From assembly GCF_000014745.1 (NCBI RefSeq), contig NC_008347.1:992001-1056000 (forward strand): a DNA stretch of 64,000 nt, given 5' to 3'. Made by a program: the position numbers and the translations under genes. The DNA comes from Maricaulis maris MCS10. GTDB lineage: Bacteria > Pseudomonadota > Alphaproteobacteria > Caulobacterales > Maricaulaceae. The notes beneath the pieces were generated by a model. That model was not told the DNA's origin. It ran no database searches and saw nothing but the letters and a program-made list of their open reading frames with translations. This document shows positions 49,239-57,811 of the stretch, one piece after another (the stretch's first letter is position 1; each line of letters starts with the position of its first letter).

Positions 49239-52124
49239 ATGACTGACTTGGCCGCTCATCCGGACTGTGTATTGCCAGCGGGGCTTGCGCCGCTGCCTGG
49301 CCGGACGCCGGGCGCCGCGGCTCACATGATTGCGGCGCTGCCCGACACGGTCGGCCAGGCGATCGGCCCGGCCCGGGATTTTCTCGATACGGTTTTCGCG
49401 GCTGCCCCCTATCTGGCCCGGCTGGCGCAGCGACGGGCGGACACACTCGAGGCCTGCCTCGTGCGGACGCCTGACGCCCTGATTTCATCGGTCATCGCCG
49501 ATCTGCACCGGGCCGGGGCCGAGGCGGGCGACCCGTCCGCACTCGATATCGCGCTGCGTCATGCCAAGAGTGATGCCCACCTGGTCACGGCCCTGGCCGA
49601 CCTGACCGGTGTCTGGGACGTTCGCGAGGTGACCGGTGCGATGACGCGGGTGGCGGATGCGGCGCTGCAGGCCGCGCTGCACGCCCATGTCCGCTTCCTG
49701 GCCGAACAGGGCCGGGCCCATCCGGTGACCAATCCCGACAATCCGATTCCGGGCGTGGTCATTCTGGCGCTGGGCAAGATGGGCACGGGCGATCTCAATT
49801 ACTCCTCCGATATCGACCTTGTGGCCGTCTACGATCCGGACAGCCTGTCGCTGCCCGACAGCGAGGAACCGCGCAAACGACTGCCGCGCCTGATCCAGGC
49901 GGTGGTAAAATCGCTGCAGGACGTAACGGCCGAGGGTTATGTCTTCCGGGTCGATCTGCGCCTGCGGCCCGATCCGGGCGCGACGCCGGTCATCATCTCC
50001 ACCGAGGCGGCGCTGAATTATTATGAGAGCCTGGGTCAGACCTGGGAACGCGCGGCCTGGATCAAGGCCCGCGCCAGTGCCGGCGACCGTGACGCCGCGG
50101 CCCGCTTCCTCGCCCACATGCAACCGTTTATCTGGCGACGCTCGCTGGATTATGCCGCCATTGACGACATTCGCGGGCTCGCCCGCCAGATCCAGACGGT
50201 CGGGCGCCGGGCCGAGATCCGACCCGCCGGACATGACCTGAAACTCGGGCGGGGCGGCATTCGCGAGATCGAGTTCTATGCCCAGATCCCGCAACTGGTC
50301 TTCGGGGGCCGGGACGAGCGGGTGCGCGAACCCTCGACGCTGGCGGCTCTGGGCGCGCTGGCCGTGACCGGTGCGGTCGAGCCGGACGTTGTTGATGCCC
50401 TGGCGCGGGATTATCGAGACCTTCGCAGCTGGGAACACCGGATCCAGATGCGCCAGGACGAACCCAGTCAGACCGTGCCGCTGGAGGATGAGGACCGGGC
50501 CGATCTGGCGGCTCTGTCGGGTTTTGCCGATGTCGCGGCCTTCGAAACGGCCGTCGAAGCCTGCCTGCAAAGGGTGCACGGTCATTTTTCCGACCAGTTC
50601 GAGGGCGATGAGGCGCTGTCCTCATCGGCAGGGTCGCTGATCCTGACCGGGGTCGAGCCGACCCCGGACACCATCACGACCTTGCAGACCCTGGGCTTCT
50701 CGCAGCCGGGCTCGGTCTGGGCGACACTGAATGGCTGGGCCGGTGGCCGGGTGAGGGCGGTGCGATCCAGCCGCGCGCGGACCCTGTTTGCCCGCATCGC
50801 ACCGCAATTGGTCGACCGCATGTCGGCGACTGGTGAGCCGGATGCTGCGATGACCCGGTTTGCTGCTTTCTTCGAGAACCTGCCGATGGGCGTGCAACCT
50901 CTCTCACTATTGTCCAACGAGCCGGGCCTGGCCGCAGACCTGATCGGCATTCTTACCCTGGCGCCGCGCCTTGCATCAGATCTGGCGCGTCGTCCGGCCT
51001 TGCTGGATGCGATGCTGGATGACCGCTTTTCCGTACCATTGGGGCAGGACCCGGCCGACAGTTTCAAGCGGGTGCTCGACGAGGCGCTGGAGCGGGCCGG
51101 AGGGTATGAGGACCGTCTCAATTCGGCGCGGCGACGGGTCCGTGAGGAGCGCTTCCGCATCGGTGCCCAGATCCTCAACGGGATGGCCACTGCGCAAACC
51201 GCCGGCGCTGCTTTCTCGGCGATGGCCGATGCGACGCTGGCAGCAATGGCCCGTGCGGCGCAGGACGAGACCGAACGCCGTTTCGGCCCCATGCCGGGCG
51301 AGGGCGTCATCCTGGGCATGGGCAAGCTGGGTGGCCGCGAACTGGCGGCCGACAGCGATCTGGACATCATGATCATCTATCAGGGTGACGAGACCGCCTC
51401 GGGCTGGTTCGGCCGTTTCGCCACCCGCCTGATCAGCGCGCTGTCGGCTCCGACTGAAGAGGGCGAGCTCTATACGGTCGACATGCAATTGCGGCCGTCC
51501 GGCAAGGCCGGGCCGGTCGCGGTCTCGCTGTCGCGCTTCGACAGTTATTATCCGCACGAGGCCTGGACCTGGGAGATGATGGCGCTGACCCGAGCCCGCA
51601 TCATTGCCGGCGACGGGCCGCTGGCCGACGCCGTCACGGCTTCGTTTGAACGGGCACTGTGCCGGCCACGCGATGGCAAGGGTGTGCGGGAAGATGCGCG
51701 AGCGATGCGCCAGCGGCTGGCCGAGGCCAAGCCACCCTCATCCATCTGGGACCTGAAGGCCCGCCCCGGCGGTTTGCAGGACATCGAATTCATCGCCCAG
51801 ACACTCCAGCTCATCCATGCCGACCGGGAGGATGTGGTGCGGGCCTCGACCCGCGAGGCCCTTCAGGCCCTGGGAGAGGCGGGCGTGCTGCCCGCGGGCG
51901 AGGTCAAGCTGCTGACCGAGACCCTGCAGCTTCAGCTTGGCGTCCTGCAGATGATCCGTTGCGCCCACGGGTCCGGTTTTGATCCCGCCCAGGCCAGCAG
52001 CGGCTTTGCCACGCGACTGGCCGAGCTGGCCGGATGTGCGAAAATCGAGGCGCTGGAAGCGGCTCTGGACCGGCGCATGCGGGCCGTCCGCAAGGTGTTC
52101 GAGCGCCGGATCGGAAAAATGTGA
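49239..52124 (+). CDS. glnE: Glutamine synthetase adenylyltransferase / adenylyl-removing enzyme
   Basis: The 961-residue bifunctional enzyme adjusts glutamine synthetase activity to nitrogen status under PII control. The N-terminal removase nucleotidyltransferase has GKMGTGDLNYSSDIDL, and the C-terminal transferase has GKLGGRELAADSDLDIM. These paired G-x-SD-DLD patterns and the family length identify it. ATG 49239 is chosen over a TTG three codons earlier. Confidence 0.95.
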   Translation: MTDLAAHPDCVLPAGLAPLPGRTPGAAAHMIAALPDTVGQAIGPARDFLDTVFAAAPYLARLAQRRADTLEACLVRTPDALISSVIADLHRAGAEAGDPSALDIALRHAKSDAHLVTALADLTGVWDVREVTGAMTRVADAALQAALHAHVRFLAEQGRAHPVTNPDNPIPGVVILALGKMGTGDLNYSSDIDLVAVYDPDSLSLPDSEEPRKRLPRLIQAVVKSLQDVTAEGYVFRVDLRLRPDPGATPVIISTEAALNYYESLGQTWERAAWIKARASAGDRDAAARFLAHMQPFIWRRSLDYAAIDDIRGLARQIQTVGRRAEIRPAGHDLKLGRGGIREIEFYAQIPQLVFGGRDERVREPSTLAALGALAVTGAVEPDVVDALARDYRDLRSWEHRIQMRQDEPSQTVPLEDEDRADLAALSGFADVAAFETAVEACLQRVHGHFSDQFEGDEALSSSAGSLILTGVEPTPDTITTLQTLGFSQPGSVWATLNGWAGGRVRAVRSSRARTLFARIAPQLVDRMSATGEPDAAMTRFAAFFENLPMGVQPLSLLSNEPGLAADLIGILTLAPRLASDLARRPALLDAMLDDRFSVPLGQDPADSFKRVLDEALERAGGYEDRLNSARRRVREERFRIGAQILNGMATAQTAGAAFSAMADATLAAMARAAQDETERRFGPMPGEGVILGMGKLGGRELAADSDLDIMIIYQGDETASGWFGRFATRLISALSAPTEEGELYTVDMQLRPSGKAGPVAVSLSRFDSYYPHEAWTWEMMALTRARIIAGDGPLADAVTASFERALCRPRDGKGVREDARAMRQRLAEAKPPSSIWDLKARPGGLQDIEFIAQTLQLIHADREDVVRASTREALQALGEAGVLPAGEVKLLTETLQLQLGVLQMIRCAHGSGFDPAQASSGFATRLAELAGCAKIEALEAALDRRMRAVRKVFERRIGKM

Positions 52125-52196
52125 CATCCGGGCGACGGATTGCGGCGTCAGCCCCGTTCTATTCACAGCGAGGCTATGAACGACAAGGACGACGTC

Positions 52197-52772
52197 ATGA
52201 AACCCTTCAAACTGATTGTACTGATGAGCACTTCCTGCCTGATGCTGGCCGGGGCAGCCGCCCAGGCCCAGGGACACGGCGGCCCGCATCGCGGGGACCA
52301 CGGTGAGCGTGGCGGCAATCCCGCGATGCGCTCCGCCATGATGCTGCGGGCGGCTGACGCCAATGGCGATAATTCGATCACCCGGGCCGAAGTCGATGCC
52401 CTGCAGGGCGAAATGTTCGCCTGGATGGACCGCAATGGCGACGGCTATCTCGACGAGGCGGACCAGTCTCCGATCCGCCAGCGCCTGCGGGCCGCTCGCG
52501 AGGCCGAAGCCGAAGACGGTGATGATCGCGAGCGTCGCGGACGTCGCGGCATGCGCGGTCGTGGCGGTCGAGGTGGCGAAGGACCGGGCCGGCAGTTCGA
52601 TGCCGATGAGGATGGCCGGATCTCCCGGGCTGAATTCCTCGACGGCGAAAACCGCCTGTTCGGGATGCTCGACACCGATGAGGATGGCGTGATCACGCCG
52701 GACGAGCTGGACGCCGCATCGGAAAGGCGTCAGGAACGCCGTGAGAACCGTCGCCGGTGGTGGCGGAACTAG
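52197..52772 (+). CDS. Secreted EF-hand calcium-binding protein
   Basis: AAGGA lies seven bases before ATG 52197, favouring it over ATG 52176. The 191-residue protein has a signal peptide (MKPFKLIVLMSTSCLMLAGA) and four EF-hand loops: DANGDNSITRAE, DRNGDGYLDEAD, DADEDGRISRAE and DTDEDGVITPDE, grouped in two pairs split by an Arg/Gly-rich linker. All four loops keep the key acidic positions, so Ca2+ binding is likely. It is 29 bases before an ECF sigma factor gene. Confidence 0.88.
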   Translation: MKPFKLIVLMSTSCLMLAGAAAQAQGHGGPHRGDHGERGGNPAMRSAMMLRAADANGDNSITRAEVDALQGEMFAWMDRNGDGYLDEADQSPIRQRLRAAREAEAEDGDDRERRGRRGMRGRGGRGGEGPGRQFDADEDGRISRAEFLDGENRLFGMLDTDEDGVITPDELDAASERRQERRENRRRWWRN

Positions 52773-52801
52773 CAGCAACGCGGATGTTTGACGGACACGG
52801 C

Positions 52802-53479
52802 ATGAAGACAGATGAACCGGCCAATGCCGGACCCATCTCCGGCCGTGTCCGCGAACGCCCGCCGGTCGAAGCGTCGGCGATGGCCGACATCCGGGCGGCG
52901 GAAGACAGGTTGATGGCGCGCATCGGCGCGGGTGATCGCGATGCGGCACGCGAGCTGATGGCGGCCAACATGTCCCGGATCATCGGTCTCGCCCGGCGTA
53001 CGCTGGGTGATCCGATGGAAGCCGAGGATATCGCCCAGGAGACCTTCCTGCGCGTCTGGAAAGCGGCTGGCCGTTGGCAGTCTGGTCAGGCGCGGGTGTC
53101 CAGCTGGGTATGCCGGATTGCCCTCAATCTCTGCTATGACCGCCTGCGCAAGCGGCGTGAGGTCCTGACCGACACCCTGCCGGAACGGGCCGATGATACG
53201 CCCGGGCAGGACGCGCAGATGGAACAGGCGGAAAGCGGCAATCGTATTGCCACGGCGGTGCGGCAATTGCCGGACCGCCAACGCCAGGCGCTCGAACTGG
53301 TGCACTTCCAGGAGTTGAGCAATATTGAAGCGGCGGAGATCATGTCGGTAAGTGTGGATGCGCTTGAATCCCTGCTGGCACGCGGTCGGCGCAAGCTCAA
53401 AACGGTGTTGTTGGGCGACGCCCCCGATCTGATCGCCAGCTATGCACGGGGCGGTGACGCCCGTTACGGTGACGAATGA
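52802..53479 (+). CDS. ECF-type RNA polymerase sigma factor
   Basis: The 225-residue sigma factor has region 2 (ARELMAANMSRIIGLARRTL, then DPMEAEDIAQETFLRVWKA) and region 4 (VRQLPDRQRQALELVHFQEL, then NIEAAEIMSVSVDALESLLA). An N-terminal extension of about 35 residues precedes region 2, and an internal Met at 52880 is an alternative start. Its stop overlaps a small membrane protein gene, the usual position of an anti-sigma factor. Confidence 0.92.
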   Translation: MKTDEPANAGPISGRVRERPPVEASAMADIRAAEDRLMARIGAGDRDAARELMAANMSRIIGLARRTLGDPMEAEDIAQETFLRVWKAAGRWQSGQARVSSWVCRIALNLCYDRLRKRREVLTDTLPERADDTPGQDAQMEQAESGNRIATAVRQLPDRQRQALELVHFQELSNIEAAEIMSVSVDALESLLARGRRKLKTVLLGDAPDLIASYARGGDARYGDE

Positions 53480-53886
53480 TGACTGAGGAACGATTTTTCC
53501 GGATTCTCGAAGCCTATGGAGCCGACCCGGCCCATTGGCCGGCGGATGAACGCGAGGCGGCGCAAGGCTTTGCGCTGGCGCGTCCCGAACTGGTTGCCGT
53601 CGCGACCAGTGACGAGATGGTGCTCGATGAGTTGCTGGATCGAATGATTGAGCCGGTTGCCGACACGGCCCTGCTCGAGCGCCGGGTGCTGGCTCGCCTG
53701 CCGCGCCCAGCCATGCCGGACTGGATGGCGCCGTCGGCGGTCGCCGCCGCGCTGGTGCTGGGTGTCTGCCTGGGTTTTGCCAGCGGCGCTGTGACGGTGC
53801 CACAGGATGATATGGACACGATCTATGCCGACGCCTTTACCGGCTATGAGCAGGACTGGGTCGACTGGTTGGGAGACGACGCATGA
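53476..53886 (+). CDS. Small membrane protein, putative anti-sigma factor
   Basis: The 136-residue protein has a cytoplasmic N-terminal 90 residues (RFFRILEAYGADPAHWPADE), one transmembrane helix (SAVAAALVLGVCLGFASGAV) and a short periplasmic tail. Size, topology and its ATGA overlap with the sigma gene support an anti-sigma role like CnrY, but no zinc HxxxCxxC motif is seen, so this is inferred from context. Confidence 0.65.
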   Translation: MMTEERFFRILEAYGADPAHWPADEREAAQGFALARPELVAVATSDEMVLDELLDRMIEPVADTALLERRVLARLPRPAMPDWMAPSAVAAALVLGVCLGFASGAVTVPQDDMDTIYADAFTGYEQDWVDWLGDDA

Positions 53887-54416
53887 GACCCGCCTTGCCC
53901 TGGATCATAGCCCTGGTCGGCTCGGTCCTGATCAATGGTGCCCTGGCCGGCTATGTGGTGCATCGGACCGCCGACGGACCACGCTGGCAGATGCCGTCTC
54001 CGGAGGCCCGCGAAGTCGGCCGCCGCGCCGGCCCGGGCTCGCGTCAGGGTTTTGACCTGCGCAGCTTTGTTGATGCCTTGCCCGACGAGGCCCGCGCCGA
54101 GGCTCGCGCCCGGCTGCGGAACGCTTTCCTGGACATGCGTGGACCTGGCCGTGACGCCATGGACGTTCGCCGTGAACTCGACGCGCTTTTGGTCGCTGAA
54201 GAGTTTGACGCGGAGGCGGTTGCCGATGCGATGGCGCGGATGCACGCCAGCCAGCGGGCGATCGAGATGCAGATTGAGACCATTGTCCTGGACGTGGTCG
54301 CCGGGCTGGATGCCGAGACCCGTGCCGCCGCGCTTCAGGCGGGGCGTGAGCGGATCGGACGCCGCGGGCCACCGCGTGATCGTCGTCGCGAGGGGCCGCC
54401 GCCACCGCGGCAATAG
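53883..54416 (+). CDS. Periplasmic CpxP/CnrX-like sensor protein
   Basis: The 177-residue protein has an N-terminal anchor (PWIIALVGSVLINGALAGYV) and a helical periplasmic domain with the paired-helix look of the heavy-metal-resistance/CpxP family (FVDALPDEARAEARARLRNA, REL, then EEFDAEAVADAMARMHASQR). The HxxxH metal ligands of CnrX are missing, so metal sensing is doubtful and a protein-folding or calcium-linked cue is possible. It overlaps the putative anti-sigma gene by four bases. The C-terminal tail is Arg/Pro-rich. Confidence 0.72.
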   Translation: MRPALPWIIALVGSVLINGALAGYVVHRTADGPRWQMPSPEAREVGRRAGPGSRQGFDLRSFVDALPDEARAEARARLRNAFLDMRGPGRDAMDVRRELDALLVAEEFDAEAVADAMARMHASQRAIEMQIETIVLDVVAGLDAETRAAALQAGRERIGRRGPPRDRRREGPPPPRQ

Positions 54417-54423
54417 TGTGAAC

Positions 54424-57168
54424 CTATTCGCCGGCGGCGAACCGGGGCGGCGTCTCGCTATCCACGAATTCATCATCGACATCGAAACCGTCATCCGTCG
54501 GCAGGCTGGCTGACAGGCCAAGTGGTGCGTGTGTGTCGATGCCGTCGTCCTCGATCGTGTCGACATCGTCATGGCCGGTATCGCCGGTTACCGATTTGAT
54601 CGCGTCGCGCGGAATGGGCTGGTCCTGGCTGATCGGCAGGACGACCGACACGGTGGTGCCTTCGCCGAGAACCGAGTCGATCGACAATGTGCCGCCATGA
54701 AGTTCGATCAGTGACTTGGACAGGGCCAGGCCCAGGCCGGAGCCCTGGAAGCTCTTGGAGTGCTGGCTCTCGATCTGTTCGAACGGGCGGCCGAGGCGTG
54801 GCAGGTCGTCCTTGGCGATGCCGATACCGGTATCGGAGACCTGGAAGGCCACGCCCAGGCCAGACAGGAAACCGCGCACCGTGACCCGGCCGCCTTCGGG
54901 CGTGAACTTCACCGCGTTGGACACCAGATTGATCATGACCTGCTTGAAGGCCCGAGGATCGACCTCGATCTCCGGCAGATCCGACACGTCGGCGCGCAAT
55001 TTCAACTGTTTTTCCTCGGCCCGGCCACGGACAATGCGGATGCTCTGCTCGACCAGCTCGCTGGCATCGGTCGGTTCAGGCTGAAGCTGCATCTTGCCGG
55101 CTTCGATCTTCGACATGTCGAGAATGTCGTTGATCAGTTCCAGCAGGTGACGGCCCGAGGACAGGATGTCCTTCATGTAGCCGACATAGCGATCATCACC
55201 GAGCGGCCCGAACATTTCCTGCATCATGATTTCGGAGAAACCATTGATGGCGTTCAGTGGTGTGCGCAGCTCATGGCTCATATTGGCGAGGAATTCGGAC
55301 TTGGAGCGGTTGGCTTCCTCGGCCCGTATCTTCTCTTCTTCGTACTTCTTGGCCAGATCGGCGATACGGGCCTGGGAGCGTTTGACGTCGTCGACGGTCT
55401 TGCGAAGTTGGCTCTCATTCTCGGTGAGGGCGGCCTCGTGATGCTTCAGATCGGTGATATCGGCGCCGACCGAGACCAGGCCGCCATCGGCGGTCGGACG
55501 GTCGGAATAGTGCAGCCAGCGGCCGTTCGACAGCTCGATCTCATAGGCGGCCTTGCCCTCGCTTCCGCCGTGAACGGTCTTGATGGCGCGGGCGGCGGCC
55601 TGCTCGACGGCGTCATAGCTCATGCCCGGCTTGAGCATGCCGTCGGTGAAGTCGAACAGGTCACGGAACTTGCGGTTCCACAGCACCAGGCGCTGGCGGC
55701 TGTCCCACAACACGAAGCTCTCGGACATGGATTCCAGCGCCGCGCGCAGCCGGTTTTCGGCCGCGGCCACCCGGGCCTGGGCGCCCTTGCGTTCGGTGAC
55801 ATCAATGGCGACGCCGATGATCCGGGTATGATTGGCTTCACCGCCGGGCAGGATGCGTCCGCGCATCTGCAGCCAGACCGGGGACCGCGCGGCCAGCACT
55901 TCATGATCGACCTCGGCGCCGGCGGGAGCCCCGCGCATGGCTGCGCGCAGGCGTTCCCGGTCAGGCTTGGAGAAGAGCTGCAGGAATTGCTGACCGGTAC
56001 ATTCCGTCGCTGCGTCGAGGCCGAGAATACGGGCCAGGCTGTCGGTGACGAAAACCGTGTCGGCCTCGGGATTCCAGTCCCAGACACCGCAGCGCGCGCC
56101 CTCGATGGCGACGCGGAAGCGTTGCTCATTGTCTTCAAGCTGCTGCCGGGTCGAGCGCAGGCGGCCCATCTGCATGAAGACCAGGGCGCACAGGCCCAGT
56201 GCCACAAAAATCGGGGCGATGAACATCAGCCCGTAAAATGAAATGGTGCGGTACCATGCGTCTTGGTTGATGCGCATTGCGCCGAGGGCGTAAACACGCA
56301 ATTCGGTGCCCGTGATCGGGGCGACGGCGAAGGTCACGCGTTCCTCACCGAAGCGGGCGTCGGAGGTGGCACCGCCGCCGCCGGCGGCCAGTGAGTCGAT
56401 AAAGCCGGGCTGCAGGCCGAAACGCTCGGCCAGCTGGGTGCCGGGGCGGGCGCTGGGCATGCGCGGGCGGATTGCCAGCATGCCGCCTTGCGCATCGGCC
56501 AAGGCGACCACACGGTCATCTCCCCAGTCAGGCAAGGCTGATTCCGTACTCAGTCGTGCCACGAATGCCCCCACTGTTCCGTCGCTCAGCGGCGTGGGAA
56601 CAGCGAGAATGAGATGAGCGACGCCGCCCGTGACCTGGGCGGTCAGACCGGACGGCGCGTCGAGCGCGGCACCGGTGATGTCGCGCAGCCCGTCTGCCGG
56701 TGTGCCAACGGCGATGACCTGGCCGCCGGGCAGAAGCAGGGCGACATCGGTCACCAGTTCGGACTCGTTGATGGCGGCAAGCCGGGCTCGGGTCAGCCCC
56801 TCGACCGATTGCGGCGACGCATCGCGCAAATCTGCTGCGGCGAAGGCGAGAGCGTAGCGGGCTTCGGCGATGCGCGCGGTCACACGCTCGGCCAGATACC
56901 CCGCCGCATTGGCCTGGGACCGTTCGGCCTCGGTGATCAGAATCTCGCGCTCCTGCTGGATCTTGACCAGAAGGATGCCGCCATAGGCGAGGGTGAATAG
57001 AACCATCGCCAGGATGATCCAGGACACGCCGCTGCCACGTTTCTTGGCAGGCTTGTCGGTGGGCGGGTTGCGGTCACGACCTTTCGATCCCCGGGACGGG
57101 GATTGCGGCGTCCTGTCCTTGGCCGCCGGGGCCTTGGACGGACGATGATCGAACCGCATCTGATTCAT
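54424..57168 (-). CDS. PleC-like cell-cycle histidine kinase
   Basis: The 914-residue protein has a basic Pro-rich lead, two transmembrane helices (48-70, 309-333) around a periplasmic sensor, two PAS domains (about 345-460 and 470-580), a coiled coil, HisKA with H632 (NMSHELRTPLNAINGFSEIM) and HATPase (NLVSNAVKF, DTGIGI, GSGLGLAL). The run EMFGPLGDDRYVGYMKDI after the His box is typical of PleC/DivJ-group kinases, and overall layout fits PleC. The acidic tail of about 55 residues is unusual. It is last in a minus-strand operon after an EAL protein and a receiver. Confidence 0.8.
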   Translation of the reverse strand: MNQMRFDHRPSKAPAAKDRTPQSPSRGSKGRDRNPPTDKPAKKRGSGVSWIILAMVLFTLAYGGILLVKIQQEREILITEAERSQANAAGYLAERVTARIAEARYALAFAAADLRDASPQSVEGLTRARLAAINESELVTDVALLLPGGQVIAVGTPADGLRDITGAALDAPSGLTAQVTGGVAHLILAVPTPLSDGTVGAFVARLSTESALPDWGDDRVVALADAQGGMLAIRPRMPSARPGTQLAERFGLQPGFIDSLAAGGGGATSDARFGEERVTFAVAPITGTELRVYALGAMRINQDAWYRTISFYGLMFIAPIFVALGLCALVFMQMGRLRSTRQQLEDNEQRFRVAIEGARCGVWDWNPEADTVFVTDSLARILGLDAATECTGQQFLQLFSKPDRERLRAAMRGAPAGAEVDHEVLAARSPVWLQMRGRILPGGEANHTRIIGVAIDVTERKGAQARVAAAENRLRAALESMSESFVLWDSRQRLVLWNRKFRDLFDFTDGMLKPGMSYDAVEQAAARAIKTVHGGSEGKAAYEIELSNGRWLHYSDRPTADGGLVSVGADITDLKHHEAALTENESQLRKTVDDVKRSQARIADLAKKYEEEKIRAEEANRSKSEFLANMSHELRTPLNAINGFSEIMMQEMFGPLGDDRYVGYMKDILSSGRHLLELINDILDMSKIEAGKMQLQPEPTDASELVEQSIRIVRGRAEEKQLKLRADVSDLPEIEVDPRAFKQVMINLVSNAVKFTPEGGRVTVRGFLSGLGVAFQVSDTGIGIAKDDLPRLGRPFEQIESQHSKSFQGSGLGLALSKSLIELHGGTLSIDSVLGEGTTVSVVLPISQDQPIPRDAIKSVTGDTGHDDVDTIEDDGIDTHAPLGLSASLPTDDGFDVDDEFVDSETPPRFAAGE

Positions 57169-57239
57169 GGTCTCAAACTAAGGTGCGTTGTGGGCCGGTG
57201 TCGACCTGTCAACGCGGGCTATCGATAGGCTCGCCCCGG

Positions 57240-57791
57240 TCAACCGGCGCTGGCGTCGGAGCCGTCGCCGCCGGCTTCGGTGTCGGCACCGACTTTCTGG
57301 CTCGCCTTGCGTCGTTCCGGCCCCTTGTAGGCGGCCCCGTCGGCACCGGCGCGGCGGCGGTCGGGACCGAAATAGGACTTGTTGCGGATAAAGGGGCGGG
57401 GTTCGTTGATCACCGAGGCAATCTTGGAAAACATTTCCTTTGCCGTCACCGGCTTGCAGCAAAACTCCGTCACGCCGGCATCGCGTGCCGACATCACCTT
57501 GGATTTTTCCGAATAGGCGGACAGCATGATGATCGGGACCAGCGGATTGGGGCTGTCATCGGCGGTCCGCACCAAGCGGACAAAGTCCAGCCCGTCCAGG
57601 ATTTCCATCTGATAGTCGGTGATGATGATGTCGACCGCATCCGAACGGACCATGTCGAAGGCGTCGGCCGGGTCTTTCGACTCGAATATCTGCTTGATGC
57701 CAAAGCCGTGCAAAATGGTGCGCAGGATCGTCAGCATGTAGCCGTTATCATCAACGATCAAAACTCGCACACGGCTGAAGTCAACGGCCAT
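57240..57791 (-). CDS. Response regulator with GPxRR tail motifs
   Basis: The 183-residue protein has a receiver (VDDNGYM, phospho-acceptor in ITDYQMEILDG, SAYSEKS, CKPVTAKE) and a disordered tail containing two related motifs, YFGPDRRR and YKGPERRK. No DNA-binding domain is present. It lies 71 bases upstream of the PleC-like gene and 20 bases downstream of the EAL gene on the same strand, so a relay linking c-di-GMP and cell-cycle kinase activity is plausible. Confidence 0.85.
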   Translation of the reverse strand: MAVDFSRVRVLIVDDNGYMLTILRTILHGFGIKQIFESKDPADAFDMVRSDAVDIIITDYQMEILDGLDFVRLVRTADDSPNPLVPIIMLSAYSEKSKVMSARDAGVTEFCCKPVTAKEMFSKIASVINEPRPFIRNKSYFGPDRRRAGADGAAYKGPERRKASQKVGADTEAGGDGSDASAG

Positions 57792-57811
57792 GGTCTGCCT
57801 ACCTTGTTGGG

